Positions 45,967-54,589 are shown, counted from the first letter of the stretch. The stretch is DNA of 64,000 nucleotides from Bradyrhizobium_A sp052115025 (GCF_052115025.1 NZ_JBFRFW010000009.1:1-64000); one strand, 5' to 3'. A program made the numbers and translations. Notes: generated from the letters alone by a model not told the origin.

Positions 45967-46917
45967 ATGCTCGAATTCCTGACCTTCTCGGTGCTCAATG
46001 GCGTGCAGTACGGCCTGCTGCTGTTCCTGCTCGCCAGCGGGTTGACGCTGATCTTCTCGATGATGGGCGTGCTCAACTTCGCCCATGCCAGCTTCTACAT
46101 GCTCGGCGCCTATTTCGGCTTCCAGGCGAGCCTCAGCCTCGGCTTCTGGCCGGCGCTCGTGGTGGCGCCGCTGGCGGTGGGCGTGCTCGGGGCGCTGGTT
46201 GAGCGCTTCGGGCTGCGGCGGGTGCATCGGCTCGGCCATGTCGCCGAGCTGCTGTTCACCTTCGGCCTCGCGTTCGTCATCGACGAGGTGGTGGTGATGC
46301 TGTGGGGCCGCACCCCGGTCGACTACCGCGTGCCGGCACTGCTCGACGGCCCGGCGTTCATGCTGTGGCAGACCAGCTATCCCGCCTACAAGCTGTTCCT
46401 GCTGCTGGCCTCGGTCGCGATCTTCGCCGGCCTGCTGATGTTCCTCACCCGCAGCCGGGTCGGGTTGATCATCCAGGCATCGCTGACCCATCCGCAGATG
46501 GTGTCGATGCTCGGGCACAACGTGCCACGCATCTTCATGGTGATGTTCGGCGCCGGCACCGGCCTTGCCGGGCTCGCGGGCGCCATCGCCGGGCCCGCGC
46601 TGGTCACCCAGCCATCGATGGCGGCGCTGCTCGGGCCGATCCTGTTCGTGATCATCGTGCTCGGCGGGCTCGGCTCGCTGACCGGCGCGCTGATCGCTTC
46701 GCTCGCGGTCGGCCTGATCCAGACCTTCGCGGTCGCGGGTGAGGTGTCGATCGCCGACCTGCTGGCGCGCGTCGGCGTCACGCTCGGCCACTCCGAATGG
46801 TTCGGCAACTTGTGGCACGCGACGTTGGCGCAACTCGCGCCGGTCATTCCCTACCTTCTCCTGGTGCTGATGCTGCTGCTTCGGCCCGCCGGCCTGATGG
46901 GAGCCCGAGAGACATGA
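45967..46917 (+). CDS. livH: Branched-chain-type ABC permease LivH
   Basis: A 316-residue inner-membrane permease with LLFLLASGLTLIFSMMGVLNFAHASFYMLGAYFGF and LFVIIVLGGLGSLTGALIASLAVG. GAGGGAG precedes the ATG. Its stop overlaps the start of livM (ATGA). Confidence 0.95.
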   Translation: MLEFLTFSVLNGVQYGLLLFLLASGLTLIFSMMGVLNFAHASFYMLGAYFGFQASLSLGFWPALVVAPLAVGVLGALVERFGLRRVHRLGHVAELLFTFGLAFVIDEVVVMLWGRTPVDYRVPALLDGPAFMLWQTSYPAYKLFLLLASVAIFAGLLMFLTRSRVGLIIQASLTHPQMVSMLGHNVPRIFMVMFGAGTGLAGLAGAIAGPALVTQPSMAALLGPILFVIIVLGGLGSLTGALIASLAVGLIQTFAVAGEVSIADLLARVGVTLGHSEWFGNLWHATLAQLAPVIPYLLLVLMLLLRPAGLMGARET

Positions 46918-48218
46918 GCCAGTCCACCTCCATGCCGATTCCGGCTGCCGGCAACGGCACGCGGCGCGGCGCCGTCCGTATTCTCGGCCCCTGGGTCTGG
47001 ACGGCGCTGCTATTGCTCGCGCTGCCGCGCCTGTTCCCCTCGACCGGCGCCCTGGCGACGCTGTCGCTGATGGGCGTCGCGGTGACCTTTGCGCTCGCCT
47101 ACAACATGCTGCTCGGCCAGACCGGCTTGTTGTCGTTCGGCCACGCCATCTACTACGGCCTCGGCGGCTTTCTCGCCGCCCACGCCATCCTCGGCGCGGC
47201 CGCGGCAGGGGTGCGCATTCCGTTGCCGCTGATGCCGTTGGCGGGGGCGTTCACGGGGCTGGCGTTCGGCGCGCTGTTCGGCATCGCCTGCACCAAACGT
47301 GCCGGCACGGTGTTTGCGATGATCTCGCTGGGGTTGGTGGAGCTGGTCACGGCGCTGGCGCTGGTGATGACCGGCTTCTTCGGTGGCGAGCAGGGCATCG
47401 CCTTCGATCGCACCCGGATCGCGCCCTTCCTGGGCCACCGCTTCGGCTCGCAGCTCGAGGTCTACTACCTGATCGCGGCCTGGACCTTCCTCGCGGCGGC
47501 CGCGATGTATTTCGTCACCCGCACGCCCTTCGGGCAGCTCTGCAATGCGGTGCGCGAGAACCCGATGCGGGTCGAGTTCCTCGGCTATTCCACACGCACC
47601 ATCCGCTTTCTGGCGCTGTGCCTGTCCGGCCTGTTCGCCGGGCTCGCCGGTGCGCTCGCCGCCATCAATCTGGAAGTGGCGTCCGGCGCGATGCTGGGCG
47701 GCCAGCAGTCGGGTCTCGTGCTGCTGATGACCTATATCGGCGGCGTCGGCCAGTTCGCGGGGCCTGTGGTCGGCGCGATCCTGATCACGCTGCTGCAGGT
47801 GTCGCTGTCCGACATCACCGGGGCGTGGCAGCTCTATTTCGGCCTGCTGTTCATGCTGGTGGTGACGTTCGTGCCCGGCGGCCTCAGCGGGCTGATCGTG
47901 CTGCACGGGCCGCTGCTGCGTGCCGGGCTGCTGCCGCGCCTTGCCGCGCCCTACGCCAAGGGCGCGATCCCGCTGCTGCTGACCGGCGTCGGCGCGAGCC
48001 TTGCCATCGAGCTCGCCTATCGCCTCACCATTGGCAGGGCGACCGGAACGGCGCTGCAGATCGGTTCATGGCAGATCGACGCCACCGCGCCGGTGCCCTG
48101 GATCGTGGCTCTCGCCGCGTTCGCGCTCGGCGTCGTGCTGCTGCGCCGCTTCGGGCCGGCGATCACAGCCCGCGTGGCCGACCTGCAGGCCGATGCGCTC
48201 GCGAGGCTGCCGTCATGA
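46914..48218 (+). CDS. livM: Branched-chain-type ABC permease LivM (long form)
   Basis: A 434-residue permease with FALAYNMLLGQTGLLSFGHAIYYGLGGFLA and LLMTYIGGVGQFAGPVVGAILITLLQ. It is about 100 residues longer than typical LivM because two extra hydrophobic segments follow at the C-terminus (GAIPLLLTGVGASLAIELAYRL and IVALAAFALGVVLLRRFG). Its stop overlaps the livG start. Confidence 0.94.
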   Translation: MSQSTSMPIPAAGNGTRRGAVRILGPWVWTALLLLALPRLFPSTGALATLSLMGVAVTFALAYNMLLGQTGLLSFGHAIYYGLGGFLAAHAILGAAAAGVRIPLPLMPLAGAFTGLAFGALFGIACTKRAGTVFAMISLGLVELVTALALVMTGFFGGEQGIAFDRTRIAPFLGHRFGSQLEVYYLIAAWTFLAAAAMYFVTRTPFGQLCNAVRENPMRVEFLGYSTRTIRFLALCLSGLFAGLAGALAAINLEVASGAMLGGQQSGLVLLMTYIGGVGQFAGPVVGAILITLLQVSLSDITGAWQLYFGLLFMLVVTFVPGGLSGLIVLHGPLLRAGLLPRLAAPYAKGAIPLLLTGVGASLAIELAYRLTIGRATGTALQIGSWQIDATAPVPWIVALAAFALGVVLLRRFGPAITARVADLQADALARLPS

Positions 48219-48964
48219 CCGACACCATTCTCGCCCTTACCAATGTGCAGAAGAGCTTTGGCCGCACCGCGATCATCCGCGGGCTCGATCTCGCGGTCAG
48301 GCGCGGCGAGCGCCATGCCATCATCGGCCCGAACGGCGCCGGCAAGTCGACCACCTTCCACCTGATCTCGGGCCGGCTGCGGCCGACCGGCGGCGACATC
48401 CATCTCAACGGCGAGCGCATCGATGGCCTCAGCCCGAGTCTGATCAGCCGCCGCGGGCTGTCGCGCAGCTTCCAGATCACCAGCCTGTTTCCGCAGCTCT
48501 CGGTGTTCGAGAACCTGCGCTGCGCGGTGCTGTGGTCGCAGGGCACGGGATACTCGTTCTGGCGGCCGATCGCCTCGCTCGCCTGCGTGCGCGAGCGCAC
48601 CATCGAGGTGCTGGAGCTGATCGGGCTGGCGCATCGCCGCGATGTCCCCGCCAGCACCCTCAGCTATGCCGAGCAGCGCGCGCTGGAGATCGGGATGGCG
48701 GTCGCCGGCGGCGCCGAGGTCATCCTGCTGGACGAGCCGACCGCCGGCATGAGCGCCTCGGAAACCGTGCAGGCGGTGGCGCTGATCCGCAAGGCGACCG
48801 CCGGGCGGACCTTGCTGGTGGTGGAGCACGACATGGGCGTGGTGTTCGACCTCGCCGACCGCATCTCGGTGCTGGTCTACGGCCAGGTGATCGCCACCGA
48901 CACGCCGGACAACGTCCGCGGCAACGCCGCGGTGCGCGAGGCCTATCTCGGAGACCTGCACTGA
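48215..48964 (+). CDS. livG: Branched-chain-type ABC ATPase LivG
   Basis: A 249-residue ATPase with Walker A GPNGAGKS, Q-loop SRSFQITSLFP, a weak signature LSYAEQRALEIGMAVAG and Walker B VILLDEPTAGMS. Overlaps livM upstream and livF downstream. Confidence 0.95.
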   Translation: MTDTILALTNVQKSFGRTAIIRGLDLAVRRGERHAIIGPNGAGKSTTFHLISGRLRPTGGDIHLNGERIDGLSPSLISRRGLSRSFQITSLFPQLSVFENLRCAVLWSQGTGYSFWRPIASLACVRERTIEVLELIGLAHRRDVPASTLSYAEQRALEIGMAVAGGAEVILLDEPTAGMSASETVQAVALIRKATAGRTLLVVEHDMGVVFDLADRISVLVYGQVIATDTPDNVRGNAAVREAYLGDLH

Positions 48965-49659
48965 TGCTCGACGTCGTCGATCTGCATGCCCACTACGGCA
49001 AGAGCCACATCCTGCAGGGCGTGACGTTCCATGTCGGCCCGGGAGAGATCGTGGCGCTGCTCGGCCGCAACGGCGTCGGCCGCTCCACCACGGTGAAGTG
49101 CATCATGGGCGACGTGCCGCCGGAGGGCACGATCCGCTTCAAGGGCGAGGCGATCGCCGGCCGCCGGCCGCACGAGATCGCGCGCCTCGGCCTCGGCTAC
49201 GTGCCGGAAAACCGTGATGTGTTTCCGGCGCTCACCGTGCGCCAGAATCTCTTGCTCGGCGAGAAGCCGGGGCGGCGGGAGGCACGCTGGTCGATCGACG
49301 AGATGTTCACGCTGTTTCCCAATCTGGAAGCGCGCGCCGATACGCCGGCCGGCGTGCTGTCCGGCGGCGAGCAGCAGATGCTGACAATGTGCCGCACGCT
49401 GATGGGCGATCCCGACCTGATCATGATCGACGAGCCGACCGAAGGGCTGGCGCCCAAGGTGGTGGAGCAGGTCGGCTTGTTGCTGCGCGAGATCGCGGCG
49501 AAGGGCATCGCCATTCTGCTGGTCGAGCAGAAGCTCGCCATCGCGCTGACCATCAGTCATCGCGTCTACGTGATGGGCCATGGCCGCATCGTGTTCGAGG
49601 GTACGCCGGCGCAGATCAGGGACAACGAGGCGATGCGGCGCGAGTGGCTGGAGGTCTGA
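48964..49659 (+). CDS. livF: Branched-chain-type ABC ATPase LivF with altered Walker A
   Basis: A 231-residue ATPase. The P-loop reads GRNGVGRSTT, with arginine 40 (CGC at 49081) where ATPases normally have the catalytic lysine. Other motifs are normal: LGYVPENRDVFPALTV, LSGGEQQMLTMCRTLM, LIMIDEPTEGLAP. Either this is a tolerated variant or ATP hydrolysis is carried mainly by LivG. One-base overlap with livG. Last gene of the cluster, converging with fixK. Confidence 0.93.
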   Translation: MLDVVDLHAHYGKSHILQGVTFHVGPGEIVALLGRNGVGRSTTVKCIMGDVPPEGTIRFKGEAIAGRRPHEIARLGLGYVPENRDVFPALTVRQNLLLGEKPGRREARWSIDEMFTLFPNLEARADTPAGVLSGGEQQMLTMCRTLMGDPDLIMIDEPTEGLAPKVVEQVGLLLREIAAKGIAILLVEQKLAIALTISHRVYVMGHGRIVFEGTPAQIRDNEAMRREWLEV

Positions 49660-49715
49660 AGCCGCCCGCGCCTTGAAATGAAAGCTTGAGCTGAAACCCT
49701 GGACCGAAATCCGCC

Positions 49716-50399
49716 TCAGGCATCCATGCCGCGCAGCCGCTGGCGGTTGCGCAGCACGATCTGGCGCGCGCCGGAGAGGCCGAGCACGCCCTCGTCCTGC
49801 AATTGCGACAGCGCCCGCGACACGGTTTCCAGCGTCAGGCCGAGATAGTCGCCGATGTCGCGGCGGCACATCGGCAGCGCCATCATGCCGGCGACCGCAA
49901 GACGGCGATCCATCTCCAGCAGGAAGGTCGCGACCCGCTCCATCGCGGTCTTGCGGCCCAGCAGCAGCATGTGGTCTTCGGCGTGCCGGAGGCTGCCGGC
50001 GGTCATGCGCAGCAGGCCGCGCACCACCTCGACGTCGGTCATCGCCGCCTGTTCGAGGCTCTTGCGCTTCACGAGGCGCACGGTGGTATCGATGATGGCT
50101 TCGGCGGTGAGGCGGTGGGTCGCACCGGTCTCCAGGCCGAACACGTCGCCGGGCAGGTGGAAGGCGCCGATCTGGCGGCGGCCGTCGGACAACAGCTTGT
50201 AGCTGCGCACCGCGCCGCTGACGACCTGGTAGACATAGTCGGCCGGCTCGTCCTCGCCGTAGATCTCGGCGTCCTTCTTGTAGGCGAACTCGGTGGCGAT
50301 GAGGCCCGCATGGCCGGTGACAGCGCCGAACTGATCGCCAGGACGCTGGCTGCCGAGCGCGAGGCTGCCGGTGGTGGGGCTGATCGGTTGGGGGAACAT
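49716..50399 (-). CDS. fixK: FixK, Crp/FNR-type low-oxygen regulator
   Basis: A 227-residue activator. It has an effector-fold domain (about 30-150) without the N-terminal iron-sulfur cysteines of FNR, and a helix-turn-helix ending in YLGLTLETVSRALSQL, whose E..SR residues recognise TTGA half-sites. A cysteine in PMCRRDIGDYLG sits next to the DNA-binding helix, the place of the redox-sensitive cysteine of Bradyrhizobium FixK2. AGGAG is six bases before the ATG at 50399; an ATG at 50405 is adjacent to it. It should activate genes carrying the TTGA-N6-TCAA boxes listed here. Confidence 0.94.
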   Translation of the reverse strand: MFPQPISPTTGSLALGSQRPGDQFGAVTGHAGLIATEFAYKKDAEIYGEDEPADYVYQVVSGAVRSYKLLSDGRRQIGAFHLPGDVFGLETGATHRLTAEAIIDTTVRLVKRKSLEQAAMTDVEVVRGLLRMTAGSLRHAEDHMLLLGRKTAMERVATFLLEMDRRLAVAGMMALPMCRRDIGDYLGLTLETVSRALSQLQDEGVLGLSGARQIVLRNRQRLRGMDA

Positions 50400-50470
50400 G
50401 GCCATCTCCTGAATGCGGTCGATGGCGTAGCGTAAGCGAGGGACGGGAACTGGAAAATTTCGCCTCTTAT

Positions 50471-50494
50471 CTTAGGGGCCAGCCCCTAAGTAAT
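50471..50494. promoter_or_regulatory. Palindrome and possible FixJ site upstream of fixK
   Basis: CTTAGGGGC-CA-GCCCCTAAG (50471-50490) is a perfect nine-base inverted repeat. The overlapping TAAGTAAT (50487-50494) resembles the core of rhizobial FixJ-binding sites. It is 72-95 bases before the fixK ATG, a reasonable distance for FixJ activation. The GC-rich hairpin could equally bind another regulator. Confidence 0.45.
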
Positions 50495-50514
50495 GATCCG
50501 GAAGTGATGTGGTA

Positions 50515-50943
50515 TCAGCCTTCCGTGTCTGGAGCGGTTTGCCGAATCGCGCTGCGCAGCGTGGCGGCAAGGCTGTCCTCGAGATGGGGCTTCATCAGCA
50601 CGGCGTGGATACCGGCGGCGCTGGCCTTGGCGGCGATGCCGTCGTCGGGAAAGCCGGTGATCAGGATGACCGGTGCCTGGACCGTTGTCCGCAGCCGGGT
50701 GGCGAGATCAAGGCCGTTCATCGTCTCCATTTTGTAGTCGATCACGAAGCCATCGGCCTTTCTGACGGCGTCCGAGTTGAGCAGCGCCGGGCCGCTGCGG
50801 AAGGTGCGGACGTCGAAGCCCTCGGTTTCCAATAGAAACCTCAGCGAACTCAGCACGGCGGGATCGTCGTCAACCACGTTGACGCGGATCGCGAGCGGTG
50901 AGGCGGCCGCCACAATATCTTCCACGCGAGGCTGGGAACCCAT
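50515..50943 (-). CDS. Single-domain response regulator
   Basis: A 142-residue receiver domain with no output domain. It has the acidic pocket VNVVDDDPAV, the phospho-acceptor D69 in FVIDYKM, and the lysine in VLMKPHLED. An in-frame ATG at 50953 would add MQL. It lies between fixJ and fixK, the order I recall for Bradyrhizobium and Rhodopseudomonas. It might compete for FixL phosphoryl groups or signal by contact. A FixK box and TATCAT -10 put the predicted transcript start at about the start codon, so the message may be nearly leaderless. Confidence 0.85.
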   Translation of the reverse strand: MGSQPRVEDIVAAASPLAIRVNVVDDDPAVLSSLRFLLETEGFDVRTFRSGPALLNSDAVRKADGFVIDYKMETMNGLDLATRLRTTVQAPVILITGFPDDGIAAKASAAGIHAVLMKPHLEDSLAATLRSAIRQTAPDTEG

Positions 50944-50985
50944 GAGCTGCATGACGGTATGATAAGGCGCTACACGGGGCGTACT

Positions 50986-50999
50986 TTGACTTGCCTCAA
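50986..50999 (-). promoter_or_regulatory. FNR/FixK box before the single-domain response regulator
   Basis: TTGACTTGCCTCAA, centre 50992.5. On the minus strand TATCAT (50959-50964) is near the expected -10, and the start would fall near 50952. Confidence 0.5.
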
Positions 51000-51016
51000 G
51001 GACCGGCAGAAAAACG

Positions 51017-51220
51017 TCAGTGACACATCTTCGATGGCTTGGCCATCGCCGCCAGAGCCAGATCCTCGCCATCGACCGACAGCGCGGCGTCGTCAACGGC
51101 CGCGTCGGACAGGCGGCGGGCGATCGCGGCCAGCTGGATCGACGTCTGGGGGCAGCTGACGGTTTCCGCAAGCGCGAGACATTCGGCCGCGCATTCCAGG
51201 GCGATATCGGACAGATGCAT
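51017..51220 (-). CDS. Small hypothetical protein in the fix cluster
   Basis: A 67-residue acidic helical protein (MHLSDIALECAAECLALAETV...DLALAAMAKPSKMCH) with three cysteines, two of them spaced C-x3-C near residues 10-14. AGGAGG lies five bases before the ATG, and a FixK box sits at the ideal distance upstream. Not recognised. Position and promoter suggest a microaerobically made small regulator or metal/redox-binding protein. Confidence 0.65.
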   Translation of the reverse strand: MHLSDIALECAAECLALAETVSCPQTSIQLAAIARRLSDAAVDDAALSVDGEDLALAAMAKPSKMCH

Positions 51221-51271
51221 GGGGGCCTCCTCGCCGTTTGGTTGAATATATGCCCGTTTCAGTTGCGTGAT

Positions 51272-51285
51272 TTGAGATGGATCAA
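51272..51285 (-). promoter_or_regulatory. FNR/FixK box before the 67-aa ORF
   Basis: TTGAGATGGATCAA, centre 51278.5. The minus-strand hexamer ATATTC (51244-51249) is at -10, giving a start near 51237, 17 bases before the ATG. Confidence 0.6.
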
Positions 51286-51409
51286 GCCAGCCGGCACTGC
51301 GCGCCGCGGGGAGGGGCGCGGCGCTGGCGGCGCTGTTCAGCGATGGGCCGTTCGAGGTCGCGGATTTCCGCAACCGGACCCCGGCGGCGGCGTGGCGGCT
51401 GCCGGCCGC

Positions 51410-52024
51410 TCAGGGCTTGAGCAGGCCGCCGCGAATGGCGAAGCGCACCAGTTCGGAGACGCTGTTGGCCTGCATCTTGGTCATCACGTTGGCGCGATAG
51501 ACCTCGATGGTGCGCGGGCTGATGTCGTAGTCGCGCGCGATCTGCTTGTTGGAGAGCCCTGCCACGAGGCCTTCCATCACCTGGCGCTCGCGCGGGCTGA
51601 GGCTTGCGATCCGCGCGACGATCTCGGCGGTGGCGGCCTCGTCCTGGGCGTTGCTCTTGCCGGCGACGAGCGCGGCCTCGATCATGCCGATCAGCCGTTC
51701 GTCCTCGAACGGCTTCTCGAGGAAGTCGAGCGCGCCGAGCCGCATCGCTTCCACCGCCAGCGGAATGTCGCCGTGCCCGGTCATGACGATGATCGGCAGC
51801 GCCTTCTTCGTGCCCTTGAGGCGCTTGAGCAGCTCGATGCCGTCGATGCCCGGCATCCGCACGTCCGACACCACGCAGCCGAACGCCACCTCCGGCAGGG
51901 CTTCGAGAAAGCTGCTCGCCGTCTCGAACAGGGTCACCTGGAAGCCCGCGGAGCCGAGCAGGAAATCCAGCGAGTCCCGCATCGCCGGATCGTCGTCGAT
52001 GACATAGACGTTGCCGCTACTCAT
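51410..52024 (-). CDS. fixJ: FixJ response regulator
   Basis: A 204-residue regulator: receiver domain (VYVIDDDPAMR, phospho-acceptor D54 in VVSDVRMPG, lysine in LEKPF) and a LuxR/NarL-type DNA-binding domain (SLSPRERQVMEGLVAGLSNKQIARDYDISPRTIEVYRANVM). Phosphorylated by FixL when oxygen is low, it activates fixK. GGAGG is seven bases before the ATG; its first eight bases overlap the 3' end of fixL. Confidence 0.97.
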   Translation of the reverse strand: MSSGNVYVIDDDPAMRDSLDFLLGSAGFQVTLFETASSFLEALPEVAFGCVVSDVRMPGIDGIELLKRLKGTKKALPIIVMTGHGDIPLAVEAMRLGALDFLEKPFEDERLIGMIEAALVAGKSNAQDEAATAEIVARIASLSPRERQVMEGLVAGLSNKQIARDYDISPRTIEVYRANVMTKMQANSVSELVRFAIRGGLLKP

Positions 52025-53531
52025 CGCGGCCTCCGTTCGATGCGGCCGGCAGCGTGAAGCAGAACGTCGCGCCTCCAGCGGCATTGGTCATGGCATGCAT
52101 GCGCCCTCCATGCGCCTCGATGATGGAACGGCTGATGGAGAGGCCGACGCCCATGCCATTGTCCTTGGTGGTGAAGAAAGTCTGGAACAGGTTTTTTTCG
52201 ACCTCCTCGGCGAAGCCGTGGCCGGTGTCGGAAATCTTCACCTCGATCATGTCGTCGGCGGCGGGGGCATTGCTGGCCACCAGTTCGCGCCGCGGTGACC
52301 TCGCCATCGCCTCCAGCGCATTGCGGAACAGGTTGACGAGCACCTGCTGCACCTGGACGCGGTCGACCAGCACGAGGTCGTGGATCGGATCGAGGTCGAA
52401 GCGCAGCAGCACGCCCTGCTCGCGGGCGCCGGTAAGGCCGAGCGCGCCCGCCTCCTCGATCAGCTTGGCGACGCTTTCCACCCGCCGCTCGGATTCGCCG
52501 CGCGACACGAAGTTGCGCAGCCGCCGGATGATCTGGCCGGCGCGGATCGCCTGCTCGGCGGCGCGGTCGAGCGCGGTCTCGATCTTGGCGACATTGGGAT
52601 CCTCGCTGCTGGCGAGCAGCCGGCGCGAGCCCTTCATGTAATTGCTGATCGCCGACAGCGGCTGGTTGAGCTCATGGGCCAGGGCCGAGGCCATCTCGCC
52701 CATGGCGCTGAGGCGTGAGACATGGACGAGCTCGGACTGCAGCTCCTGCAGACGTGCCTGGGTCAGCTGGTGCTCGGTCAGGTCGCGCACGAAGCCGGTG
52801 AAATAACGCTCGCCCTGCGAGGTCATCTCGCCGATCGACAGGTGCATCGGGAAGGTGGAGCCGTCCTTGCGCCGGCCGCTGACAATGCGACCGATGCCGA
52901 TGATGTGGCGTTCGCCGGTGTTCTGGTAACGCTCGAGGTAGCGGTCGTGGCGGCTGCGATCCGGCTCCGGCATCAGGATCTTGACGTTCTGGCCGATCGC
53001 TTCCGCGCCGGTATAGCCGAACAGCCGCTCGGCGGCGCTGCTGAACGACTGCATCAGGCCACGCTCGTCGATCACGACCATCGCGTCCGGAATGGTGTCC
53101 AGAATCGAGCGCAGGTGGCTTTCTCTGGTTCGCAGCGCGTCCTCGATTCGCTTCTGCTCATCGATGTCCAGCACCACGCCACTCAGCCGCGGCTGCCCGG
53201 CGGCATCGTGGGTCAGGCCGCCCTGGACGCGGACCCAGTGGCCTCCGGCATTCTGGAGGCGGTATTGCAGGTCGAAATTGTCGCCGCCGTCCCGCAGCCG
53301 TGCGATGGCCTGCTCGGTGCGATCGCGGTCGTCGGCCGACAGCAGCGACAGGAACAGGGCATAGGTCACCGGCTCGCCGCCGGCGATGCCGAACAGGCGG
53401 CGGGTGGTGTCCGACCAGGCGAGCCGTCGGGTTGCGAGGTCGAACTCCCACAGGCCGACGCCGGACAGATCGATCCCCCGGTGCAGCGGGTTGTCGCGGA
53501 ATGTGTCCCCGAATGGTGAGTCCGTCGGCAA
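52017..53531 (-). CDS. fixL: FixL oxygen-sensing heme histidine kinase
   Basis: A 504-residue soluble sensor kinase. The first PAS domain is at about 20-125. The heme-PAS domain is at about 135-255, with the proximal heme ligand H209 in RHIIGIGR. The kinase part has phospho-acceptor H286 (SALAHELNQP), the N box NLFRNALEAM, and ATP-lid glycines SDTGHGF and GMGVGLSI. Oxygen on the heme switches the kinase off. The only in-frame start consistent with the length is TTG at 53531, with GGGGGA about ten bases away; no ATG or GTG exists upstream before a stop. Coupled to fixJ. Confidence 0.96.
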   Translation of the reverse strand: MPTDSPFGDTFRDNPLHRGIDLSGVGLWEFDLATRRLAWSDTTRRLFGIAGGEPVTYALFLSLLSADDRDRTEQAIARLRDGGDNFDLQYRLQNAGGHWVRVQGGLTHDAAGQPRLSGVVLDIDEQKRIEDALRTRESHLRSILDTIPDAMVVIDERGLMQSFSSAAERLFGYTGAEAIGQNVKILMPEPDRSRHDRYLERYQNTGERHIIGIGRIVSGRRKDGSTFPMHLSIGEMTSQGERYFTGFVRDLTEHQLTQARLQELQSELVHVSRLSAMGEMASALAHELNQPLSAISNYMKGSRRLLASSEDPNVAKIETALDRAAEQAIRAGQIIRRLRNFVSRGESERRVESVAKLIEEAGALGLTGAREQGVLLRFDLDPIHDLVLVDRVQVQQVLVNLFRNALEAMARSPRRELVASNAPAADDMIEVKISDTGHGFAEEVEKNLFQTFFTTKDNGMGVGLSISRSIIEAHGGRMHAMTNAAGGATFCFTLPAASNGGRDE

Positions 53532-53618
53532 GTGCTTGAGATCCCCCGCACAATCGTCGCAGCCGGGCCGCGTTGATTTGCTGGCGGATTATCCTCCAGG
53601 TGGCGGAGCGGGCTCAAG

Positions 53619-53654
53619 AAAAAAAAGGCGCCGCGCCGGCTTCAGGCGCGACGC
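53619..53654 (-). terminator. Rho-independent terminator after the CBS/BON gene
   Basis: Read on the minus strand, GCGTCGCGCC and GGCGCGGCGC pair through a seven-base loop (one G-U) and lead into eight U residues. It separates the CBS/BON gene from fixL. Confidence 0.8.
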
Positions 53655-53688
53655 ACGAGGTCGGAATGATCGTCCCCTGGGAGCAGCC

Positions 53689-54417
53689 TCAGCTGGCTCG
53701 TGCCTGAGCCTCATCCTCGGCGGAGTTCACGTACATGCCGGACATCGGATCGACCCAACACAGGTGGTCATGGACTTCCCTGACGCCGGCGATGTTTTCA
53801 GCCGCCACGATGCAGGCGCGCCGCGTGCGATCGTCGGTGATGACGCCATGCAGGTGGACGACGCCATGACGGGAGGTGACGCTGAAGCCCAGCGGGCGCC
53901 AGTCGCTGCGGTCGATGGCGTCGGTGAGCCGGCGCTCGATGTGGGCGTCGTCGGCCGTCGGGTCCGGCACCTGCCGCGCCAGGCTCGCCACCGCCCGCAG
54001 CACATTCGCCCGCGTTACAATGCCGACAATGCGGCCATCGCGCAGCACCGGCAGCCGCTTGACATGCTTGGTCTCCATCAGCTCGACCGCGTCGGCGAGC
54101 GGCGTGCTCTCGGTGATGGAGAACGGGCTCAAGGTCATGATCTCGCCGACCCTGCGGCCGCGCTCATGGACGAAGGCGTCGGCTTGCTTGCCCGGGCCGA
54201 TGAAGAACTTCAGCCAGCGGTTCTGCTTGCGCTGCGTGCCGACTTCGGCCCGGCGCAGGAAATCGCCTTCCGAGACGATCCCCACCAGTTGTCCGTCGGA
54301 CGCGACGACCGGGAGGCCGCTGATATGATGCCTGAGCATCAGGTGAGCCGCCTCGACGATCGGTGTGTCGGGGCCGACAGTCACAACGTCGCGTGTCATG
54401 ATGTGATGCGCGTGCAT
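53689..54417 (-). CDS. CBS-pair protein with BON domain
   Basis: A 242-residue protein. Two CBS motifs (about 1-60, MTRDVVTVGPDTPIVEAAHLM; and about 95-150, MTLSPFSITESTPLADAVELM) form an adenine-nucleotide-binding pair. A BON domain follows at about 165-230 (DDAHIERRLTDAIDRSDW...VVHLHGVITDD). Such proteins sense energy charge. BON domains are often associated with membranes or periplasm, yet no signal is present. AGGAG is eight bases before the ATG at 54417. FixK box upstream, terminator downstream. Confidence 0.88.
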   Translation of the reverse strand: MHAHHIMTRDVVTVGPDTPIVEAAHLMLRHHISGLPVVASDGQLVGIVSEGDFLRRAEVGTQRKQNRWLKFFIGPGKQADAFVHERGRRVGEIMTLSPFSITESTPLADAVELMETKHVKRLPVLRDGRIVGIVTRANVLRAVASLARQVPDPTADDAHIERRLTDAIDRSDWRPLGFSVTSRHGVVHLHGVITDDRTRRACIVAAENIAGVREVHDHLCWVDPMSGMYVNSAEDEAQARAS

Positions 54418-54575
54418 GGCCAGGCTCCTGTGATCGGCTCGTTGTGCGGACGCTCGTGTCCCGGTTCGCAAGTCTTGCTGGTGTCCTTGTCGAAGCCGAA
54501 GTTCGCGAGAGAACTCGCCGCGAAACCGAGCGGACTTCGGACTCGGAACACTAGCCGACAACCGCCAGGCGCCGC

Positions 54576-54589
54576 TTGATGCAGGTCAA
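54576..54589 (-). promoter_or_regulatory. FNR/FixK box for the CBS/BON gene
   Basis: TTGATGCAGGTCAA, centre 54582.5. The minus-strand TAGTGT at 54548-54553 is at the -10 position. Predicted start is near 54541, leaving a long 124-base leader. Confidence 0.55.
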
